A DNA stretch of 6,039 nucleotides from the NCBI GenBank assembly GCA_049965515.1, contig JBMFWG010000069.1:1-6039 (forward strand). Direction: 5' to 3'. The notes under the pieces were generated by a model, which searched no databases, was not told where the DNA came from, and worked only from the letters and a program-made list of their open reading frames with translations. Numbering within the stretch: the stretch's first letter is position 1; the number at the start of each line of letters is the position of its first letter. The translations under genes and the position numbers were made by a program. Below are positions 1 through 5,610 of this stretch, one piece after another. This stretch comes from UBA4572 sp049965515. GTDB taxonomy: Bacteria; Nitrospirota; Leptospirillia; Leptospirillales; Leptospirillaceae.

Positions 1-79
1 GGCATGCCCCTCTCCTGACGCACTGAAAACAGGAAAATCTGTAAAAACGAACTTTCTCACAAATCTGACGTGCACCCGG
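1..79 (-). mobile_element. Upstream end of an IS4-family-like insertion sequence (partial)
   Basis: The outer 25 bp of this end (55-79) are a perfect inverted match to the end of the transposase-bearing element at the right of the window (5544-5568). Inside the repeat the two ends differ completely, so this is the opposite terminus of the same kind of element rather than a second copy of the same terminus. Reading leftward on the minus strand, a clear Shine-Dalgarno AGGAG (16-12) is followed after 6 nt by an ATG (5-3), which fits a transposase start whose body lies outside the window. That the gene beyond the edge is the same transposase is inference. Both IS parts therefore point the same way (minus strand). 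The exact tip is uncertain by a few bases, and no target duplication can be tested because the other end of this copy is not present. Confidence 0.72.
55..79. repeat. IS terminal inverted repeat, left copy
   Basis: A 25-bp sequence beginning TCTCACAAATCTG and ending GTGCACCCGG is the exact reverse complement of 5544-5568. Identity stops at both sides: outward, the next base differs (A at 80 against G on the matching strand at the right copy), and inward the sequences diverge at 54. A perfect 25-bp inverted match in this window, adjacent to a transposase gene at the other copy, is very unlikely by chance and fits IS terminal repeats. Confidence 0.85.
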
Positions 80-166
80 ATTGGGGTCACCAAACCTCAA
101 AAAAAGCGTTTTCAGGGGGCCATCAAGTATCAGGGATCTTCATTCGAAAGGAGTCTGGAGAAAAAA

Positions 167-240
167 TGGCTGGGGGACTAGGGGTCGAACCTAGATAGAC
201 AGATCCAGAGACTGTCGTCCTGCCATTAGACGATCCCCCA
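167..240 (-). tRNA. glnV-like: tRNA-Gln (anticodon CUG)
   Basis: A complete 74-nt tRNA reads on the minus strand from 240 to 167. The acceptor stem is TGGGGGA (240-234) paired with TCCCCCA (177-171), giving the U1-A72 pair that is characteristic of glutamine tRNAs. G73 is at 170 and CCA is encoded at 169-167. The T arm is CTAGG, TTCGACC, CCTAG. The anticodon loop CTCTGGA (210-204) carries anticodon CTG (208-206), reading CAG codons. The D arm contains the AATGGCAG loop, and the base of the anticodon stem has a U-U mismatch like that seen in other glutamine tRNAs. Six T residues follow directly after CCA (166-161). It is transcribed away from leuS and towards the left IS, from its own promoter at 274-303. 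Confidence 0.96.
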
Positions 241-273
241 GTAGTGGGATGATGAGAATGGACAACGGACAAG

Positions 274-303
274 ATTCTAACAAATTTTTTTCAATGTTGT
301 CGA
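274..303 (-). promoter_or_regulatory. Sigma70-like promoter for tRNA-Gln
   Basis: On the minus strand a -35 box TCGACA (303-298, one mismatch to TTGACA) and a -10 box TAGAAT (279-274, one mismatch to TATAAT) are separated by 18 bp that include an A7/T3 tract. The expected start of transcription near 267 would give a 5' leader of about 27 nt before the tRNA at 240, a normal distance for a stable RNA gene. No other promoter candidate lies closer. Confidence 0.6.
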
Positions 304-763
304 GAGGTGGTCCCCCCTTTTCCCCCTCGTTGCCGACAAACCGCCTGGGTGTGCGACACCTTTCAGGAAGGTCTCTGGCCAATGGTTTCCGAGGAGATAA
401 TTAAAAACATGATTCATTGATAATCGCTTAGAAAGCAAGTCTCTGGAAAGTCTCCGCAAACAATCGAGAGAGAATGCACGATCCAAAGATCAAGCGGGGA
501 GATTAAGGGAAGGCCCCACTCGGTCGTCGGTGGGCGGCCAAAGGCGCCTGGAATGCCTGGAAGCGTTCGGGGGGACACGAGTCTCTTGGCCCTTCAGTGG
601 AGTCTCAAAATTGAAGATCGGCCTCAAGAGTCGGGGGAGAAAACTCCCAGGAGGGGGCAAGGGACAATCATGGAGGCGAGCCCCCATCACTATTTTCAGG
701 GATCCCTCAAATTTGTCTCACACCCGACCGCCTGGGCTCACTGTCCCAACATTCCCTCTCCTG
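304..763. other. Intergenic region with no recognisable gene
   Basis: Between the divergent tRNA-Gln and leuS promoters lie about 460 bp with only short open frames on both strands, none with a convincing SD-plus-start and none resembling a family I know. Structure visible: a stem CCCAC (515-519)/GTGGG (530-534) that can extend by GGC (512-514)/GCC (537-539) across a 2-nt bulge, and a perfect 5-bp hairpin GGGAG-AAAA-CTCCC (635-648). Neither is followed by a T run, so neither looks like an intrinsic terminator. A short AT-rich patch lies at about 397-424. No T-box motif or tRNA-like fold preceding leuS was seen. Confidence 0.5.
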
Positions 764-772
764 TGATAAAAT
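764..772 (+). promoter_or_regulatory. Possible extended -10 promoter of the leuS operon
   Basis: TGATAAAAT (764-772) matches the extended -10 pattern TGnTATAAT with one mismatch. It sits 40 bp before the leuS GTG, predicting a short leader of about 33 nt that contains the SD. No good -35 box is seen at the expected distance (the bases around 741-749 are poor), which is tolerated by extended -10 promoters. It is the best candidate close to the gene, but weak evidence on its own. Confidence 0.4.
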
Positions 773-811
773 CTCCCGTGCGACAACTGCCTCTCAATCC
801 AAGGAGTCCCG

Positions 812-3325
812 GTGAGCGATCCTCTTTACCCCTTTGACGAAATCGAAAAGACTGTCCAGAGCCGATGGAAGTCCGGCAAGGCATTCTCCACGAAGGCCGA
901 CCGGAAAAGGCCCAAATACTATTGTCTCGAGATGTTTCCCTACCCTTCCGGACGGATTCATATGGGGCATGTCCGAAACTATTCCATCGGGGATGCCATT
1001 GCCCGTTACAAGCGTATGAGGGGCTTCAACGTTCTCCATCCCATGGGATGGGACGCCTTTGGCCTCCCCGCTGAAAACGCGGCGATCCTTAGAGGCACCC
1101 ACCCCGCAGAATGGACCGAAAGCAATATCGCTCATATGAAAGAGCAACTCCAGCGGCTCGGCCTATCCTACGACTGGGACCGCGAGGTGGCGACTTGCGA
1201 CCCCTCCTACTATCGGTGGAACCAGTGGTTTTTTCTGAAGCTTCTCGAAAAGGGATTGGCCTACCGAAAGGAAGCCCTTCTCAACTGGTGCGACTCCTGT
1301 GCCACTGTGCTTGCCAATGAACAGGTGGAGGACGGTCAGTGCTGGAGATGCGGCAGTCAGGTCACTCTTCGGACCATGAACCAGTGGTTTCTGCGAATCA
1401 CTGACTACGCCAAGGATCTCATGGCAGGGCTTTCGACCCTGGAGGGATGGCCGGAAAGAGTCCGGACCATGCAGGCCAACTGGATCTCCCCCTCCACAGG
1501 CGCAGAAATTATATTCGAGGTAGAGGCCCTTTCCCTGGACGAACGAACGTCCCCTCTTCGTCTCAAGGCCTTTACAACTCGCGCCGATACCCTTTTTGGG
1601 GTGACCTTTGTCACCATTGCCCCCGAACACCCCGACATGAACCACCTTCTCGCAGGATCCCCCCATGAGAAGAACGCCCGGAACTTTATCGAGGAGACCC
1701 TAAAGAAAAGAACAAAGGAAAGCCGCGAAGAGCCAGAGAAGGAAGGAGTCTTTACTGGACGGATGGTTCACCACCCCCTAACGGGAGAAAAGATTCCCCT
1801 CTGGATCGGGAACTTTGTCGTCGCCTCTTACGGAACCGGCGTCGTTATGGGGGTCCCGGCCCATGATCAGCGTGACTTCGAATTCGCCAGAAAATACGGT
1901 CTCCCAATCAAAAAGGTCATCGCTAAGGATGGAGAGTCCCCGGAGGGGGAGGACCAGGCGATGACCGAAGACGGGACACTTTTCGCCTCCGAGCGATTCG
2001 ACGGAATGGCCAGCGAGACGGCACGGAGGGAAATCACAAAAGAGCTCGAAGCCCGAAAGCTTGGTCAGGCGAGGGAAACCTTCCGCCTTCGCGACTGGGG
2101 AATTTCCCGCCAGCGATACTGGGGAACCCCCATTCCCGTGATTCACTGTCCGTACTGCGGGATCGTTCCCGTGCCGGAAGAGGAGCTCCCGGTCCTGCTT
2201 CCGAAAGATGTCCATTTTTCGGGAAAGGGGGGCTCTCCTCTGGGAGAACATCCCGCCTTCTCGTCTGTCCCTTGTCCCGTTTGCAAGGAAACAGCCCGCA
2301 GGGAAACCGACACGATGGACACCTTCATCGATTCCTCCTGGTATTTTCTCCGGTTTGCCGGAGCGGCCCAGGAGGGCTCCGCCCCATTCATTCCCGAAGA
2401 TCTTTCCTATTGGCTGCCGGTCGACCAGTACATAGGCGGAGTGGAGCATGCCATCCTTCACCTCCTTTACTCCCGGTTCTTTACCCGGGTGCTTTATGAC
2501 CTGGGACTCTCCCCGGTCCAGGAGCCCTTCCGCACCCTCCTGACCCAGGGGATGGTCCTCAAGGACGGCGCCAAGATGTCCAAGTCCAAGGGCAACGTCG
2601 TGGATCCGGACCACCTTATTGCCCAATACGGGGCCGATACAGTCCGCCTCTTTACCCTCTTTTCGGCGCCTCCCGACAAGGATCTGTCCTGGGACGACAA
2701 GGCGGTTGAAGGTGCTTACCGTTTTCTGGGGCGCCTCCATAATCGGGTCAACGCCCTTCTCGAGGAATTTCCCGCGACCCAAGCGGATTCCCCCCATACG
2801 GAGCTGACGCCCGAAGCGGCCGCACTTCGAAGCAAGATCCACGAAACCATCGTGCGGGTAACCACCGACCTTGACAGCCACGCCCAGCTCAATACCGCCA
2901 TCGCCGCCCTCATGGAACTTCTCAATGCCCTGGGCAACTATCATGCACTTTTTGAGGAGCCGGCCGAAGTTCGTGCCCCACTCTTGAGGGAAGGGTATCT
3001 CACTCTCCTGACACTTCTCTCCCCCTTTGCTCCTCACATGGCTCACCACCTCGGCCGGCAGCTTGGGGTCGATCAAATTGAGACTCTGAGCTGGCCGGTG
3101 GCCGATCCAAAGGCCTTGGTGAAGGAGACGGTTCCCTTTGTCATCCAGGTCAACGGAAAGCTTCGCACCACTATCACCCTCCCCCCGGGGAGTTCCCAAG
3201 AGGTTGTTGAGAGGGAGGCCCGCAAGGACGAAAAAATTATCCGGGCCCTGGAAGGTCAATCTGTCATCAAAGTCATCTTCGTCCCTGGCAAGCTTTTAAA
3301 CCTTGTGGTTCGGCCATCTTCATGA
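812..3325 (+). CDS. leuS: Leucine--tRNA ligase (LeuRS)
   Basis: Class Ia aminoacyl-tRNA synthetase that charges tRNA-Leu with leucine in the cytosol and edits mischarged products. The protein is 837 aa, normal for bacterial LeuRS. Visible in order: the HIGH-type signature HMGH (about 50-53, in PSGRIHMGH); a zinc-binding cluster with C160, C163, C177 and C180; the CP1 editing domain, with the threonine-rich TTRADT motif (255-260) and the GTGVVMGVPAHDQRD motif (341-355), whose Asp352 corresponds to the conserved editing aspartate; a second CxxC pair (C446/C449 and C488/C491); the KMSKS loop (588-592); then the helical anticodon-binding domain and a C-terminal domain containing VNGKLR. The start is GTG at 812, chosen because AAGGAG (801-806) lies 5 nt upstream and MSDPLYPFDEIE matches a normal LeuRS N-terminus. 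It is the first gene of an operon; its TGA overlaps the lptE start by 4 bp. All key motifs are intact. Confidence 0.98.
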   Translation: MSDPLYPFDEIEKTVQSRWKSGKAFSTKADRKRPKYYCLEMFPYPSGRIHMGHVRNYSIGDAIARYKRMRGFNVLHPMGWDAFGLPAENAAILRGTHPAEWTESNIAHMKEQLQRLGLSYDWDREVATCDPSYYRWNQWFFLKLLEKGLAYRKEALLNWCDSCATVLANEQVEDGQCWRCGSQVTLRTMNQWFLRITDYAKDLMAGLSTLEGWPERVRTMQANWISPSTGAEIIFEVEALSLDERTSPLRLKAFTTRADTLFGVTFVTIAPEHPDMNHLLAGSPHEKNARNFIEETLKKRTKESREEPEKEGVFTGRMVHHPLTGEKIPLWIGNFVVASYGTGVVMGVPAHDQRDFEFARKYGLPIKKVIAKDGESPEGEDQAMTEDGTLFASERFDGMASETARREITKELEARKLGQARETFRLRDWGISRQRYWGTPIPVIHCPYCGIVPVPEEELPVLLPKDVHFSGKGGSPLGEHPAFSSVPCPVCKETARRETDTMDTFIDSSWYFLRFAGAAQEGSAPFIPEDLSYWLPVDQYIGGVEHAILHLLYSRFFTRVLYDLGLSPVQEPFRTLLTQGMVLKDGAKMSKSKGNVVDPDHLIAQYGADTVRLFTLFSAPPDKDLSWDDKAVEGAYRFLGRLHNRVNALLEEFPATQADSPHTELTPEAAALRSKIHETIVRVTTDLDSHAQLNTAIAALMELLNALGNYHALFEEPAEVRAPLLREGYLTLLTLLSPFAPHMAHHLGRQLGVDQIETLSWPVADPKALVKETVPFVIQVNGKLRTTITLPPGSSQEVVEREARKDEKIIRALEGQSVIKVIFVPGKLLNLVVRPSS

Positions 3326-3990
3326 AACGCCATCTTGCCTTTTCCCTTGGACTCCCCTTGATCCTTCTGGGACTTTCAGGGTGCGGGTACCACTTCTTCA
3401 ACCTAGACCGTCTCTCCAAAATTCCTGCCGCCCGGCAGATGAGCTTCGGCAAGACGGTCCGGATTGCCGTCAAGACATTTCACAATAACACCCTCTTTCC
3501 CCTTGTGGAGACCACCGTCACTCAGTCCATCAAGGACACGCTCCTTCGCACCTCGGGAGTGCTTCTCGTCAACGACCCCAAGCACGCGGACATCATCATC
3601 TGGGGGAAGGTCGTGGCCATCGCCCAGATGCCGCTCGCCCTCTCTAGTGTCAATGGGATCCAGGAATACCAGATGGAGATCATTCTCGACGCCCATGCCA
3701 CCGGGTACAACGGGACGGAGCTCTGGCATGGAGGGGCCATCATCGGAACAGCCATTCAATACATGAGCCTGAATCTCTCCCTTCTCCAGTCCACACAACA
3801 ATATGCCATCAATACGGCCGCGATGAACGCCTCCGTCCGTCTGGTCAACTTCATGGCCCACTCAATCAGCTCCACAGCCTTCAACCCACTGTCCTTGCAA
3901 AATCAGGTCGGAGCCTCTCCCATGACACCAGGGACGGTCCTGCCCAACGGCTCGGCTGTTCCCGGACCCGCCCCGGGAGGTGCCCCCTGA
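3322..3990 (+). CDS. lptE: LPS-assembly lipoprotein LptE
   Basis: Small outer-membrane lipoprotein that plugs the LptD barrel and helps insert lipopolysaccharide into the outer leaflet. The 222-aa product has a lipoprotein signal peptide: positive MKRH, a hydrophobic stretch (about 5-18) and a lipobox LSGC with the acylated cysteine at about residue 21, followed at once by GYHF, the typical CGYxF opening of mature LptE. The central part contains the pattern KTVRIAVKTFHNNT...ETTVTQSIKDTLL, and further on Y-x-M-E-I-I-L-D, as in the LptE/RlpB family. The last 25 or so residues are rich in Pro, Gly and Ala and look disordered. ATG at 3322 overlaps the leuS stop (ATGA) and has no clear SD of its own, suggesting translational coupling to leuS. 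The stop overlaps the proposed holA start. The lptE position between leuS and holA matches the arrangement in many diderm bacteria (family knowledge). Confidence 0.9.
   Translation: MKRHLAFSLGLPLILLGLSGCGYHFFNLDRLSKIPAARQMSFGKTVRIAVKTFHNNTLFPLVETTVTQSIKDTLLRTSGVLLVNDPKHADIIIWGKVVAIAQMPLALSSVNGIQEYQMEIILDAHATGYNGTELWHGGAIIGTAIQYMSLNLSLLQSTQQYAINTAAMNASVRLVNFMAHSISSTAFNPLSLQNQVGASPMTPGTVLPNGSAVPGPAPGGAP
3975..3989 (+). promoter_or_regulatory. Ribosome binding site deciding the holA start
   Basis: GGGAGG (3975-3980) lies within the last codons of lptE, 6 nt before CTG 3987 and 9 nt before ATT 3990. It is the only strong SD in the region; the conventional GTG at 4038 is preceded by ACTTCCGGCCACA, with no purine-rich SD at the right distance. 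It therefore favours initiation at the lptE stop, paralleling the ATGA coupling of leuS to lptE. Confidence 0.5.
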
Positions 3991-5015
3991 TTCGTCCATG
4001 CCTTGAGTTTCTGAAGGCCAAGACACTTCCGGCCACAGTGTTGGGCGTATCTTTAGGAGACCCCCTCCTTTCTCTCTGGGTCCGGCGTCACCTGCTGGAC
4101 CTTCTGGGGATCGACCCGGCAGAAGCAGGAGCCTCCGTTGAGCCGATAGGAGGCGATGACGCCCCCCAATACCGCCTCCTTGCCCGCATCAGAGAGCGAC
4201 CTCTCTTCGGAGGAAAACGGATCCTCTGGGTCGCAAAGGCTGAGCGTGCCGAGGATCTCGACCCGAAAGTCCTCCTCGAGAGAAACCGGAACAGTTCGAC
4301 AGTCCTTGTCCTGGAAGCCCCCGAGAAAACCCTTTCTGCCTGGTCCAAGGTCATTGCCGCCTACTCCCTGGCCTTGCCTTCAAAGCCCGCCGACCGTGAA
4401 GCCTGGCTTCAATTTCTTGCCGAGCGCCATGAGCTGAGGCTCACCAAGGAGGCCCTCCCCCCCCTTTTGACCACCTTCGAAGGATCCCCGGGGCCAGTCG
4501 ACCAACTTTTTGCCAGCATCAAAAAAGCGGGAGATGGCCCGGCGATCACCTCGGAAATTCTTCAAAAATACGGCGTGGAAAACCATTACAAGACGGTTTT
4601 TGAGCTTCTTCGGGGTCTTGAGGGAAAAGACAAGAGGTTTTTTTCTGAATGGCGAAGATTTCTCGACAACGGTCAGTCTCCCTTCGGCCTGCTCTCTTTG
4701 TTACATCGTCAGTGGAAGCTCTATCGGATTGCTCAGGGGACACTGGCTCAGGGGGGGGGAGAGAAGGAGGCGGCAAGAATGGTGGCATCGGTGGCCGGGG
4801 TCCAACCCTTTGTCGCTGATTCCGCTGTCAGGGCTGCCCGCAAGCTTTCCGCCAATGGGGTCTTCCAAGGACTCAATGCGTTGACAGAGGCCGACCGCCT
4901 TCTTAAGTCCGGGGTCGCCCCGGACCTCGTCATGGATCGGCTCTCAGCATCATTATTTATTCTTTTTTCCGGGAATTCGGGAGGGAAGCCTGGCGTGAGA
5001 GGAAGAACACCTTAG
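3987..5015 (+). CDS. holA: DNA polymerase III subunit delta
   Basis: Delta is the clamp-loader subunit that opens the beta sliding clamp. Visible: an N-terminal strand and GDPLL motif; PLFGGKRILWV, whose Leu-Phe corresponds to the E. coli L73-F74 plug that pries open the clamp; a linker domain (AWLQFLAERHELRLTKEAL); and the C-terminal collar (FELLRGLEGKDKRFF, SPFGLLSLLHRQWKLYRIA, VQPFVADSAVRAARKL, LTEADRLLKSG). The first conventional start, GTG 4038, gives 325 aa, but it has no SD nearby and cuts off residues that align with other delta proteins. Upstream, with no in-frame stop and no ATG, GTG or TTG back to at least 3894, lies LIRPCLEFLKAKTLPAT, resembling the E. coli delta start MIRLYPEQL. 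I therefore prefer CTG at 3987 (342 aa), 6 nt after GGGAGG (3975-3980), in a CTGA overlap with the lptE stop. ATT 3990 is another candidate. Identity as holA is firm; the exact start is inference. Confidence 0.92.
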   Translation: MIRPCLEFLKAKTLPATVLGVSLGDPLLSLWVRRHLLDLLGIDPAEAGASVEPIGGDDAPQYRLLARIRERPLFGGKRILWVAKAERAEDLDPKVLLERNRNSSTVLVLEAPEKTLSAWSKVIAAYSLALPSKPADREAWLQFLAERHELRLTKEALPPLLTTFEGSPGPVDQLFASIKKAGDGPAITSEILQKYGVENHYKTVFELLRGLEGKDKRFFSEWRRFLDNGQSPFGLLSLLHRQWKLYRIAQGTLAQGGGEKEAARMVASVAGVQPFVADSAVRAARKLSANGVFQGLNALTEADRLLKSGVAPDLVMDRLSASLFILFSGNSGGKPGVRGRTP

Positions 5016-5042
5016 GGAAGACCACTCTCAGTCCTCGCGTGA

Positions 5043-5063
5043 CCGGTCCGGTGAACTGGCCGG
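5043..5063 (+). terminator. Hairpin between convergent holA and rpsT
   Basis: In the 68-bp gap between the holA stop and the rpsT stop, CCGG-T-CCGG, loop TGAA, then CTGG-CCGG can fold into an 8-bp GC-rich stem with one bulged T and one G-U pair. The fold is slightly better on the plus (holA) transcript; on the minus strand the wobble becomes an A-C mismatch. No T run follows on either side, so it is not a classical intrinsic terminator; it might stop or protect both convergent transcripts. Confidence 0.33.
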
Positions 5064-5083
5064 CCTCGCCAGGAAAAGAGGAG

Positions 5084-5356
5084 CTACTTGGAGGAAGCCG
5101 CTCCATTGACCTTGAGGGTCAGACGGGAAATCCTCCGGGAGGCGGTATTCCGATGGAGAATCCCACGATTGACGGCATGGTCGATAAAAGGGACAACCCG
5201 CATAAGAGCCTCTTTGGCCTCTTCAGGCTTTCCGGCGGAAACAGCCTCTTCAACCTTGCGGGACAAAGTGCGCATGGTGGTAATGGCCTGGCGGTTGCGC
5301 TCCCGACGCTTGGCATTTCTTCGAATATCTTTTTTTGTCGACTCGTGATTCGCCAA
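5084..5356 (-). CDS. rpsT: 30S ribosomal protein S20
   Basis: S20 is a primary 16S rRNA-binding protein of the small ribosomal subunit. The 90-aa product (E. coli S20 is 87) begins MANHESTKKDIRRNAKRRERNR, a lysine/arginine-rich helix typical of S20, followed by the conserved MRTLSRKVEEAV, a charged middle helix, and the closing HRNTASRRISRLTLKVN, which matches the family's HKNKAARHKxxL region. The start codon is TTG (5356-5354), chosen because MANH is the family N-terminus and AGGGAGG (5367-5361) lies 4 nt upstream; there is no ATG upstream that suits. It converges on holA and is not part of that operon; it has its own promoter at 5501-5529 and a long leader. Codon content and composition look like a native gene. 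Confidence 0.97.
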   Translation of the reverse strand: MANHESTKKDIRRNAKRRERNRQAITTMRTLSRKVEEAVSAGKPEEAKEALMRVVPFIDHAVNRGILHRNTASRRISRLTLKVNGAASSK

Positions 5357-5494
5357 CGTTCCTCCCTATTAACAGCCTAGTGACTTCACAGGGGACAGGG
5401 TCCGGAAGTTTTCTCCTGGATCGCCATCCCCGGGCCCTCTGAAACGTCCTGGGGCCACCCGTTGCTCTTCTTCAGACCTTCAAGAGTTTACGAA
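5357..5494 (-). promoter_or_regulatory. Long rpsT leader, possible autoregulatory region
   Basis: From the predicted transcription start near 5494 to the TTG start, the rpsT mRNA would have about 138 nt of leader with no open gene. It can form a stem of GGCCC (5433-5437) with GGGCC (5452-5456) across a 14-nt loop, and small hairpins such as GGAC-CCT-GTCC near 5393-5403. In E. coli, S20 represses its own translation and uses a UUG start (established knowledge). A similar role here is inference from the long leader and the UUG start only. Confidence 0.35.
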
Positions 5495-5500
5495 ATAAGA

Positions 5501-5529
5501 AATATAGAGAATTTCCCTCTTTTTGTCAA
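5501..5529 (-). promoter_or_regulatory. Near-consensus sigma70 promoter of rpsT
   Basis: On the minus strand, -35 TTGACA (5529-5524) is a perfect consensus, -10 TATATT (5506-5501) has one mismatch, and the spacer is exactly 17 bp (5523-5507). It is the strongest promoter in the window, as expected for a ribosomal protein gene. It lies outside the IS, whose repeat begins 14 bp further upstream at 5544. Confidence 0.75.
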
Positions 5530-5543
5530 CCATCCCTTCGCAC

Positions 5544-5568
5544 CCGGGTGCACGTCAGATTTGTGAGA
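5544..5568. repeat. IS terminal inverted repeat, right copy
   Basis: The 25 bp starting CCGGGTGCACGTC and ending ATTTGTGAGA are the exact reverse complement of 55-79. The repeat lies 42 bp beyond the transposase stop codon at 5611-5613, a normal distance for the downstream end of an IS. The tip also forms part of a 12-bp palindrome, GCACCCGGGTGC (5540-5551), which blurs where the element ends. Confidence 0.85.
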
Positions 5569-5610
5569 TTCTATAAAGTTCATGATTGATACCTGTTTTA
5601 GGGCTGACCT

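Noticed and set aside
371..447. Two GTCTCTGG octamers (371-378 and 440-447) matching the tRNA-Gln anticodon arm in inverse orientation
   Set aside because: Only 8 bp and no further tRNA similarity around them; chance is adequate.
277..486. Minus-strand open frame of 69 codons covering the tRNA-Gln promoter
   Set aside because: Its end overlaps the promoter boxes and it has no recognisable features.
704..727. TTTGTCTCACACCCG upstream of leuS, loosely like the IS repeat (TCTCACA...CACCCG)
   Set aside because: It matches only if an internal block is dropped, so it does not support a third IS end.
700..811. T-box riboswitch or leucine attenuator before leuS
   Set aside because: No T-box core, no antiterminator/terminator pair and no Leu-rich leader peptide was seen; the likely leader is only about 33 nt.
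530..837. Short plus-strand open frames upstream of leuS
   Set aside because: No good SD, odd Pro/Arg/Gly composition, and one overlaps the start of leuS; nothing recognisable.
1163..1666. Open frame of 167 codons on the minus strand inside leuS
   Set aside because: Shadow of leuS with low-complexity composition and no recognisable domain.
1778..3259. Open frame of 493 codons on the minus strand, antisense to leuS
   Set aside because: It lies wholly opposite the intact, motif-complete leuS and resembles no family; long antisense frames are expected in GC-rich coding DNA. No SD was evident.
3403..3861. Open frame of 152 codons antisense to lptE
   Set aside because: It is opposite a gene with a clear lipobox and family pattern; no support for translation.
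5039..5380. Plus-strand open frames over rpsT
   Set aside because: They are antisense to a certain S20 gene and have no family resemblance.
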